Of a DNA stretch of 64,000 bases, positions 25,152 to 32,099 are shown piece by piece. Position 1 is the first letter of the stretch; every line of letters begins with the position of its first letter. A model generated the notes under the pieces. It was not told the origin of the DNA and searched no databases. It saw only the letters and a list, made by a program, of their open reading frames with translations. The stretch comes from Streptomyces sp. KMM 9044. GTDB taxonomy: Bacteria > Actinomycetota > Actinomycetes > Streptomycetales > Streptomycetaceae. Where the stretch lies: contig NZ_CP113910.1 in NCBI RefSeq assembly GCF_024701375.2, forward strand, positions 5,704,001-5,768,000, written 5' to 3'. A program made the position numbers and the translations under genes.

Positions 25152-26080
25152 GCCCTGTCCGCGACGCGCTCGCCGAGCAGGCCCTGGGGCCTGAAGAGGA
25201 GCACGAGGATGAGGAGTATGAACGCCCAGACGTCGGCCCAGGACTGGCTGCCGAACTGGTTCATGCCGGGGATGTCGGAGATGTAGGCGGTGGACAGGGC
25301 TTCGGCGATGCCGAGGACGAGGCCGCCGAGCATGGCTCCGTAGATGTTGCCGATGCCGCCGAGGACGGCGGCGGTGAAGGCTTTGAGTCCGAGGATGAAG
25401 CCCATTCGGAAGTCGATCTGGCCGTATTTGAGGCCGTAGGCGACGCCGCCGACGGCGGCGAAGACGGCGCCGAGGGCGAAGGCGACCACGATGATGCGGT
25501 CGGTGTTGATGCCCATGAGTTTGGCGGTGTCGGGGTCCTGGGCGGTGGCTTGCATGCCGCGTCCGGTGCGGGTGCGCATGACGAAGTAACCGAGGATGGC
25601 CATGCTGAGGGGGGCGGCGCAGAGGACGAAGATGTCACCGGTCTGGATGGTGACGGAGCCGATTTCGAAGGGGCCGCCGGGGATGCTGGGGAAGGTGTGG
25701 GCGGACTTCGCGTCGGGGTACCAGGCCCATACGGCTTGCTGGAGGGCGAGGGAGAGGCCGATGGCGGTGATGAGTGGGGCGAGGCGTGGGGCGCCTCGGA
25801 GGGGCCGGTAGGCGAACCGTTCCGCCCCGACGGCGACGGTGGTGGAGACGAGCATCGCGCCGATGATCATGAGGGGGAGGGCGATGAGCATGGAGGTGCC
25901 GTCGGGCAGGATGTAGAGATAGACCGTGAGTGCGCCGAAGGCGCCGGTCATGAAGATCTCGCCGTGGGCGAAGTTGATGAGCTGGACAATGCCGTAGACC
26001 ATTGTGTAGCCGAGGGCGACCAGCCCGTACATGGATCCCAGTAGCAGGCCGTTGACCAGCTGCTGCGGCAGTTCGTTCAC
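25148..26080 (-). CDS. livH: Branched-chain amino acid ABC transporter permease
   Basis: LivH is the other channel subunit. The 310-residue protein starts at GTG 26080 behind GGAGG, opening with ELPQQLVNGLLLGSMYGLVALGYTMVYG, the family hallmark, and contains FAHGEIFMTGAFGA and GRGMQATAQDPDTAKLMGI. It is all hydrophobic helices and short loops. It lies downstream of livK across a strong hairpin and is coupled to livM by a four-base overlap. Confidence 0.95.
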   Translation of the reverse strand: MNELPQQLVNGLLLGSMYGLVALGYTMVYGIVQLINFAHGEIFMTGAFGALTVYLYILPDGTSMLIALPLMIIGAMLVSTTVAVGAERFAYRPLRGAPRLAPLITAIGLSLALQQAVWAWYPDAKSAHTFPSIPGGPFEIGSVTIQTGDIFVLCAAPLSMAILGYFVMRTRTGRGMQATAQDPDTAKLMGINTDRIIVVAFALGAVFAAVGGVAYGLKYGQIDFRMGFILGLKAFTAAVLGGIGNIYGAMLGGLVLGIAEALSTAYISDIPGMNQFGSQSWADVWAFILLILVLLFRPQGLLGERVADRA

Positions 26081-26132
26081 CGCATGTCCTCCGAGACGTT
26101 CGGAATGTTCGACGGATGATGGGGCCGGATGT

Positions 26133-26174
26133 GAGCCGCGCGGGGCGCCAGTGGTGTGGCGCCCCGCGCGGCTC
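26133..26174 (-). terminator. Strong hairpin between livK and livH
   Basis: GAGCCGCGCGGGGCGCCA pairs perfectly with the reverse complement ending at 26174, an 18-bp stem with a six-base loop, in the 112-base gap after livK. In an otherwise tight operon it probably causes partial termination or protects livK mRNA, giving more binding protein than permease. Confidence 0.8.
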
Positions 26175-26192
26175 GGTTGGTTCGGGTCCGGG

Positions 26193-27431
26193 TCAGCCGG
26201 TGTAGGTGCCGGACTTGACGTCGTTCCAGTCGCCGTTCTCGACGGCGTAGACGGTCAGCTGCTTGTTGGTGGCGTCGCCGAACTCGTCGAAGGCGACGGG
26301 GCCGGTGACTCCGTCGAAGGAGACGTCCTGCATGGCGGCGGCGACCTTTTCGCGTGCGTCGTCGGGGAGCTTGCCGTCGTTGTCCTCGACGACCTTCTTG
26401 ACGGCTTCGATGACGGCCCAGGCCGAGTCGTAGCTGTAGCCGCCGTAGGCCTCGTAGTCCTCCTTGTAGCCCTCGGCCTCGTAGTTGGCGACGAACTCCT
26501 TGGCGGAGGGGAGGTCTTCGACGGGGGCGCCGACGGAGGTGGCGAGGTCGCCGGTGCCGGTGGTGCCGGCGAGCTTGATGAACTCGGCGCTGTAGATGCC
26601 GTCGCCGCCGACGAGCGGGATCTTGGCGCCTGCGGCCTTGATCTGCTTGCTGAGGGGGCCGGCCTGGGGGTATTCGCCGCCGTAGTAGACGACGTCGGCG
26701 CCGGAGTTCTTGACCTTGGTGGCGACCGCGGAGAAGTCCTTGGTGTCGGGGTTGATGTGCTCGGTGCCCACGACGTCGCCGCCGAGTTTCTTGAACTCGT
26801 CAGTGAAGGTGCCGGCGAGGCCGGCGCCGTAGGTCTTCTTGTCGTCGATGACGAAGACCTTGCGCTTCTTGGAGTCGTTGTACAGGTACTGGGCGGCGAA
26901 CGGGCCCTGGATGGCGTCCGTGGTCGCGGTACGGAAGTAGGACTTGTAGGGGCGCGCCGGGTCGGTCTGCCAGTCGGTGCCCTGGGTGAGGGCGGGGCTC
27001 GTGTTGGCGGGTGAGACCTGGACGAGCTTGGCGTCGTCGAGGACCTTCTGCATGGATTCGCCGACGGAGGAGTTCAGCGGGCCGACGACGCCGAGGACCT
27101 CGTCGTCGGCGACGAACTTGGTGGCGTTCTGCTGGCCGGAGGAGGGCTGTGCCTGGTCGTCGAGGGCTTCGACCTCGAAGGTGATGCCTTCGACGGTCTT
27201 TTCCTTGTTGGCGGTCTTGGCGGCGAGGTCCACGGAGTTCTTGATGCCGAGGCCCAGCGCGGACAGGTCGCCGGTCAGCGGCGCGTCGACGCCGATGACG
27301 ACGGTGGTGGTGCCGCCGTTGCCGGAGTCCGAGCTGCCGCCGCCGTTCTCGTCGCGCGAACCGCAAGCGGTGAGGGTGAGTGCTCCCGCCGCCAAGGCAG
27401 CGGTGACGGCGATGAGTGAACGTTGACGCAC
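26193..27431 (-). CDS. livK: Branched-chain amino acid ABC transporter substrate-binding lipoprotein
   Basis: This lipoprotein captures the substrate outside the membrane and delivers it to LivH-LivM. The 412-residue product starts at GTG 27431 after GGAAAGGA and has a lipoprotein signal with lipobox LTAC (Cys23) followed by a Ser/Gly-rich linker. The periplasmic-binding-protein type I fold shows VIGVDAPLTGDLSALGLGI, EALDDQAQPSSGQQNATKFV and VLGVVGPLNSSVGESM. Substrate is inferred from the family and operon; related proteins also bind amides or other amino acids. The 272-base upstream region probably holds the operon promoter. Confidence 0.94.
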   Translation of the reverse strand: MRQRSLIAVTAALAAGALTLTACGSRDENGGGSSDSGNGGTTTVVIGVDAPLTGDLSALGLGIKNSVDLAAKTANKEKTVEGITFEVEALDDQAQPSSGQQNATKFVADDEVLGVVGPLNSSVGESMQKVLDDAKLVQVSPANTSPALTQGTDWQTDPARPYKSYFRTATTDAIQGPFAAQYLYNDSKKRKVFVIDDKKTYGAGLAGTFTDEFKKLGGDVVGTEHINPDTKDFSAVATKVKNSGADVVYYGGEYPQAGPLSKQIKAAGAKIPLVGGDGIYSAEFIKLAGTTGTGDLATSVGAPVEDLPSAKEFVANYEAEGYKEDYEAYGGYSYDSAWAVIEAVKKVVEDNDGKLPDDAREKVAAAMQDVSFDGVTGPVAFDEFGDATNKQLTVYAVENGDWNDVKSGTYTG

Positions 27432-27703
27432 GATCCAGTCCTTTCCCCTGACGGCCGTTTCCCGGTGGAAACGGCCGAGTCGAGCGCTGGGCCGAAGTGA
27501 TAATCGGGGTGCGCGGTGACTGGCCGTGACTCTAAGCGGGTGGGGGGAACGGGGAGGAGGGTCTGGCCAATGCTGTGACTCTCTTGTTATGACACGACGT
27601 ATTGCAGAGCGGTACTGAGTGGGGGGAACGGCGGAATTCAAGCCGTTTTGGCCTGTCCGGATGGTGAGAAACCGCAGGACCGGGCGGGGTGCGTTCAGGT
27701 GTA

Positions 27704-28381
27704 TCAGGAGTTTTGGTGATTACCGAAAATCGTTGCTGCAGGCGACCTGTAGGCGACCTGCAGGGCCAGGGAGAGGTCCTGTGCGTAGCGCGGTCCGAGG
27801 ATGAAGCTGTGGGTCTGTATTGCGCGCGCATTACGTAGAGTTACATCCAGGAAAGGCAGTCCGGCGTTCCCTGGCAATCCTCCGCATTCCGTGATGCGCA
27901 GGGTGACGGCGACTTTGCGGGGGGATCCTGCTTTTGTCCGGAAAGGGGTGCGTGGGCTGGAGGTCGCGGAAAGGCCCGCGTACGGCTGGGATATGCGGGT
28001 GACGGTGACCGGGGGGTCTGATTCCACGGCGAGTTCGATGGCGAAGGTGAAATTCCGTTTGTCTGTTTCCGGGCCTGTGGCCTGCGGTTTCACGTAGGTG
28101 ATGGTCGTCGCTGCGGAGGGCAACGGCGGTGCGGGAGGCGGGAGTTGACGGGGGCGGGTGGCGTGCAGGAGGACGCCGGCCGCGAGGACGGTCGCCGCGG
28201 TGAGGGCGGCGAGTACGGCCCGGCGGTGACGCCCGTACAGCCGTGTGAGGCGCTCGTGGCGGGAGCTGAGCGGGCCGAGGGGGCCGAGGGGGGCCGCGGG
28301 GGGCTGGGGGGCGTGGAGGAGCGGTGGGGCGGCCGGGAGGCGGGTCCCGTCACCGGGTTCCACGGGGCCGATGGCGTTCAC
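27704..28381 (-). CDS. Membrane-anchored hypothetical protein
   Basis: I do not recognise a family. The 225-residue protein has a Pro-rich cytoplasmic N-terminus, one transmembrane helix at about residues 57-73 (LAALTAATVLAAGVLL), a Pro linker and a 130-residue extracellular beta-rich domain. Two cysteines there could not be placed. Its start overlaps the stop of the lipoprotein gene by four bases, so the two are co-translated. Confidence 0.75.
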   Translation of the reverse strand: MNAIGPVEPGDGTRLPAAPPLLHAPQPPAAPLGPLGPLSSRHERLTRLYGRHRRAVLAALTAATVLAAGVLLHATRPRQLPPPAPPLPSAATTITYVKPQATGPETDKRNFTFAIELAVESDPPVTVTRISQPYAGLSATSSPRTPFRTKAGSPRKVAVTLRITECGGLPGNAGLPFLDVTLRNARAIQTHSFILGPRYAQDLSLALQVAYRSPAATIFGNHQNS

Positions 28382-28872
28382 CGCCAGGCGCCTTCGTCCG
28401 CCGGTCCGCCGGTGCGGTACCGCTCGGCGCAGGCCCCGCGGACGTGACGGCCGATCACGCCGTGGGCGGCCGGGGTGCCTTGGCGCTCACGGACGGGGCG
28501 GGCGGCGTCCACGGCGTCGCGCAGGATGTCGTACTGGCCGTTGGACAGGCCCATCGACTGGTAGTCGCCGTAGCTGGTGCCGTCCAGCACCTCGCGGGCC
28601 CAGTGGGTGACGATCCGTACGCACACGTCCTCGGGTGCGGTCGCCGACGGGGAGGTCGGCGGCAGGGACGGTGCCGGAGTGCCGGTGCGTTCGGACGGAA
28701 CGCATCCGGTTGCCAGGAGGACGGTCACGAGGGCAGCCGGGAACGCCGTCGTGAAGACCGGCGGGAGGAGTCCGGAGGGTGAGGGGAGTGGGAGTGGAGG
28801 GAGCGGCAGCCTCGTGCGCAGGGGGCGGCCGGGGCCCCGCGTGGCGGGCCGGGTGGCGCCTCCCCGTTCCAT
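28378..28872 (-). CDS. Putative lipoprotein of unknown function
   Basis: The 164-residue protein has a Pro/Arg-rich start, a hydrophobic stretch and a lipobox LATGC at Cys57, then a Thr/Pro/Ser linker and a small domain (VCVRIVTHWAREVLDGTSYGDYQSMGLSNGQ, shown here in two parts: up to WAREVL, then DGTSYGDYQ). The signal is unusually far from ATG 28872, so the true start may be further in. TACCGT seven bases upstream could be a leaderless -10. It precedes, and overlaps, the membrane-protein gene. Confidence 0.65.
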   Translation of the reverse strand: MERGGATRPATRGPGRPLRTRLPLPPLPLPSPSGLLPPVFTTAFPAALVTVLLATGCVPSERTGTPAPSLPPTSPSATAPEDVCVRIVTHWAREVLDGTSYGDYQSMGLSNGQYDILRDAVDAARPVRERQGTPAAHGVIGRHVRGACAERYRTGGPADEGAWR

Positions 28873-28915
28873 GCCCGAACGGTAGGACGCCCACGAGTCC
28901 CGGGCAATGGGCGGA

Positions 28916-28959
28916 CAAGGGGTGGTGCGGGGCGGTCACGCGCCCCGCACCACCCCTTG
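28916..28959. terminator. Terminator after the thioesterase gene
   Basis: CAAGGGGTGGTGCGGGGCG (28916-28934) pairs perfectly with the sequence at 28941-28959, a 19-bp stem with a six-base loop. It lies 20 bases after the thioesterase stop and upstream of the lipoprotein gene. Confidence 0.85.
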
Positions 28960-28979
28960 GCCGGTCGGCCGGCCGGGTC

Positions 28980-29474
28980 TCAGCCCGTCGCGGCGCCGAG
29001 GGCCTGCTGCGCGCCCTTCGGGCCGAGGTCGCGCAGCAGGCAGGTCAGGCGCGCGGTGCACACCCGCTTGCCGGCCTCGTCGCTGATGACGATCTCGTAC
29101 GTGGCGGTGGAGCGCCCCCGGTGCACCGGGGTGGCGATCCCGGTGACCAGTCCCGAACGCGCGCCGCGGTGGTGGGTGCAGTTGAGGTCGACGCCCACGG
29201 CGATCCGGCCGGCGCCGCCGTGCAGCATCGACCCCACCGACCCGAGGGTCTCGGCCAGGACTGCGGAGGCGCCGCCGTGCAGCAGCCCGTAGGGCTGGGT
29301 GTTGCCCTCCACCGGCATCGTCCCGACGACGCGCTCGGCCGAGGCCTCCAGGATCCGCACGCCCATGCGGGTGCCGAGAGGACCGGCGGAGAACAGCGCC
29401 CGCAGGTCCACGCCGAGCGAGGCGTACTCGTCGATGACCTCTTGCGGGAACGTGACGTGCTGCTGCTCTCCCAT
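28980..29474 (-). CDS. PaaI-type hotdog thioesterase
   Basis: The 164-residue protein is a single hotdog domain that hydrolyses acyl- or aryl-CoA thioesters. The family motif is NTQPYGLLHGGASAVLAETLG, followed by GVDLNCTHHRGARSGLVTG and TATYEIVISDEAGKRVCTARLT. ATG 29474 has GGAGCCC upstream. It lies 70 bases after the FdhF-like oxidoreductase gene in the same direction, possibly one transcript. The physiological substrate is unknown. Confidence 0.88.
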   Translation of the reverse strand: MGEQQHVTFPQEVIDEYASLGVDLRALFSAGPLGTRMGVRILEASAERVVGTMPVEGNTQPYGLLHGGASAVLAETLGSVGSMLHGGAGRIAVGVDLNCTHHRGARSGLVTGIATPVHRGRSTATYEIVISDEAGKRVCTARLTCLLRDLGPKGAQQALGAATG

Positions 29475-29544
29475 GGGGCCGGGCTCCGTTCGTCGTGATC
29501 ACTGCGGCGGTGCGGTACGGCGCCGCACCGCACTGAGCAAACGC

Positions 29545-31824
29545 TCAGTCGGTCGCAGATTGTTCCAGCCGGACCACGACGGACTTGCTGGCCGGGGTGT
29601 TGCTGGTGTCGGCGGTCGCGTCCAGCGGCACGAGGACGTTGGTCTCCGGGTAGTACGCGGCGGCGCAGCCGCGGGCCGTCGGGTAGTGCACGACGCGGAA
29701 TCCGGGGGCCCTGCGCTCCACACCGTCCTTCCACTCGCCGACCAGGTCGACGTACGAACCGTCCGCGAGCCGCAGCTCGCGTGCGTCCTCGGGGTTGACG
29801 AGCACCACGCGGCGGCCGTTCCTGATGCCGCGGTAGCGGTCGTCGAGGCCGTAGATCGTGGTGTTGTATTGGTCGTGCGAGCGCAGGGTCTGCAGCAGCA
29901 GCCGCCCCTTCGGCAGTTCGGGGTACTCGACCGGGGCGGCCGTGAAGTTGGCCTTGCCGGTGGCGGTGGGAAAGCGCCGCTCGTCGCGCGGGGCGTGGGG
30001 GAGGGCGAAGCCCGAGGGGTCGGCCACGCGCGCGTTGAAGTCCTCGAAGCCGGGGATCACGCGTGCGATGCGGTCGCGGATCGTCGCGTAGTCCTTCTCG
30101 AACTCCTCCCACGGTACCTTGCTGCCGGCGCCGAGGACGCGGCGGGCCAGCCGGCAGACGATGGCGGGTTCGGACAGCAGCTGTGTGCTCGCCGGTTCGA
30201 GGCGTCCGCGGGAGGCGTGCACCATGCCCATGGAGTCCTCGACCGTCACGAACTGCTCGCCGCCGCCCTGCAGGTCGCGTTCGGTGCGCCCCAGGGTCGG
30301 CAGGACGAGGGCCCGCGCGCCGGTGACGGCGTGCGAGCGGTTCAGCTTGGTCGACACGTGCACGGTCAGCCGGGCCCGGCGCATCGCGGCCTCGGTGACC
30401 TCGGTGTCGGGGGAGGCGGAGACGAAGTTGCCGCCCATGGCGAAGAAGACCTTCGCCTCTCCGTCGCGCAGTGCGCGGATGGCCCGTACGACGTCGTAGC
30501 CGTGTTCGCGCGGCGGGGCGAAACCGAACTCCTTCTCCAGGGTGTCCAGGAACGCCCCGGCGGGCCGCTCGAAGATGCCCATGGTGCGGTCGCCCTGCAC
30601 GTTGGAGTGGCCGCGCACCGGGCAGACGCCCGCGCCGGGGCGGCCGATGTTGCCCCGCAGCAGCAGGAAGTTGACGATTTCGCGGATCATGGGCACGGAG
30701 TGCTTGTGCTGGGTGAGGCCCATCGCCCAGCACACGATGACGCGCCGGGATTCGAGGACCATGCGCAGGCACGTCTCGATGTCCTCGCGGGTGAGGCCGG
30801 TCGCGGTGAGGGTGGCGTCCCAGTCGGCGGCGCGGGCGGCCTCGGCGAAGTCCTCGTAGCCGTGGGTGTGTTCACGGACGAAGTCCTCGTCGACGGCGTC
30901 GGGCGTGTCGAGGATCAGCTTGTTGAGAATACGGAAGAGGGCCTGGTCGCCGCCGAGGCGGATCTGCAGGAACAGGTCGGTCAGGGCGGCGCCGGCGGTG
31001 AGGCCCTTGGGGGTCTGCGGGTTCTTGAAGCGTTCCAGGCCGGCCTCGGGCAGCGGGTTGACACTGATGATCCGTGCGCCGTTCTCCTTGGCCTTCTCCA
31101 GGGCGGAGAGCATGCGCGGGTGGTTGGTGCCGGGGTTCTGTCCGGCGACGATGATCAGGTCGGCCTTGTGGAGGTCCTCGAGCAGGACGCTGCCCTTGCC
31201 GACGCCGATCGTCTCGGACAGGGCGGAGCCGGAGGACTCGTGGCACATGTTCGAGCAGTCGGGGAGGTTGTTGGTGCCGAGTTCACGCGCGAACAGCTGG
31301 TAGAGGAACGCGGCCTCGTTGCTGGTGCGTCCGGAGGTGTAGAAGACGGCCTCGTCGGGGGAGTCGAGGGCGTTGATCTCCTCGGCGACGATGTCGAAGG
31401 CACGCTCCCAGGTGACGGGTTCGTAGCGGTCACCGCCCTCGGGGAGGTAGACGGGGTGGGTCAGGCGGCCCTGCTGGCCCAGCCAGTAGCCGCTGCGGCC
31501 GGCCAGGTCGGCGACGGGGTGCCGGGCGAAGAACTCGGGGGTGACCCGGCGCAGGGTGGCCTCCTCGGCCACGGCCTTCGCGCCGTTCTCGCAGAACTCC
31601 GCCGTGTGCCGGTGCTCGGGCTCGGGCCAGGCGCAGCCCGGACAGTCGAAGCCGTTCTTCTGGTTGACGCTCAGGAGGGTCAGTGCCGTGCGTTTCACGC
31701 CCATCTGCTGGTGGGCCATGCGCAGACCGTGGCCGATGGCCGTGAGGCCTGCGGCCGCGTGTTTCGGCTCGGCGACCTTCGGCGCGTCCTGGACCGGGTC
31801 CCCCTTGGGCGGCTTGCTGGCCAT
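29545..31824 (-). CDS. FdhF/YdeP family molybdopterin-dependent oxidoreductase
   Basis: The 759-residue protein belongs to the FdhF/YdeP alpha-subunit family, formate-dehydrogenase-like molybdoenzymes of unknown substrate. ATG 31824 follows GGAGGAG. The N-terminus has the family block CPGCAWPEPEHRHTAEFC and the active-site region LPDCSNMCHESSGSAL. Downstream are VAGQNPGTNHPRML, MGLTQHKHSVPMIREIVN, NIGRPGAGVCPVRGHSNVQG and the C-terminal molybdopterin dinucleotide-binding domain. There is no in-frame TGA, so selenocysteine is not used, and the usual four-Cys 4Fe-4S site is absent. No FdhD or other partner is adjacent. Confidence 0.92.
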   Translation of the reverse strand: MASKPPKGDPVQDAPKVAEPKHAAAGLTAIGHGLRMAHQQMGVKRTALTLLSVNQKNGFDCPGCAWPEPEHRHTAEFCENGAKAVAEEATLRRVTPEFFARHPVADLAGRSGYWLGQQGRLTHPVYLPEGGDRYEPVTWERAFDIVAEEINALDSPDEAVFYTSGRTSNEAAFLYQLFARELGTNNLPDCSNMCHESSGSALSETIGVGKGSVLLEDLHKADLIIVAGQNPGTNHPRMLSALEKAKENGARIISVNPLPEAGLERFKNPQTPKGLTAGAALTDLFLQIRLGGDQALFRILNKLILDTPDAVDEDFVREHTHGYEDFAEAARAADWDATLTATGLTREDIETCLRMVLESRRVIVCWAMGLTQHKHSVPMIREIVNFLLLRGNIGRPGAGVCPVRGHSNVQGDRTMGIFERPAGAFLDTLEKEFGFAPPREHGYDVVRAIRALRDGEAKVFFAMGGNFVSASPDTEVTEAAMRRARLTVHVSTKLNRSHAVTGARALVLPTLGRTERDLQGGGEQFVTVEDSMGMVHASRGRLEPASTQLLSEPAIVCRLARRVLGAGSKVPWEEFEKDYATIRDRIARVIPGFEDFNARVADPSGFALPHAPRDERRFPTATGKANFTAAPVEYPELPKGRLLLQTLRSHDQYNTTIYGLDDRYRGIRNGRRVVLVNPEDARELRLADGSYVDLVGEWKDGVERRAPGFRVVHYPTARGCAAAYYPETNVLVPLDATADTSNTPASKSVVVRLEQSATD

Positions 31825-31900
31825 CGCGCACTCCTCCTCGCGTACACGTGTGACGTACGCCTCCGATCCTCGCACGGGACGGTGACGACGGCGGAGGCCG

Positions 31901-31930
31901 GGCGGGCTCCGGTCGGGCGGGCTCCGGTCG
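31901..31930. repeat. Two tandem 15-bp repeats in the fdhF-polA intergenic region
   Basis: GGCGGGCTCCGGTCG occurs twice in perfect tandem. The 275-base divergent region otherwise holds the promoters of the oxidoreductase gene and polA and no gene. Confidence 0.85.
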
Positions 31931-32099
31931 GGAGGGCGGCAGGGACATTCGCCGTGAACAGTTGTGAACGGTCGCGAACGCTTGGGGGCGGCTTGTGGGG
32001 GAGGGGGACCGGACGCGGGGCGTCGGCCGCGGGCGGTCATGGCGTCCGGCGGCGCGGGGGCGGGGCCGACTGTCAGTGGGGCGTGACAGGATCGGGGGC

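Noticed and set aside
23361..25286. A long plus-strand frame opposite livM
   Set aside because: Glu/Gly-rich shadow created by the hydrophobic codons of livM on the other strand.
31940..31985. SOS (LexA) box before polA, suggested by repeated GAAC motifs
   Set aside because: The motifs are direct GAAC repeats, not the inverted GAAC-N4-GTTC required by LexA.
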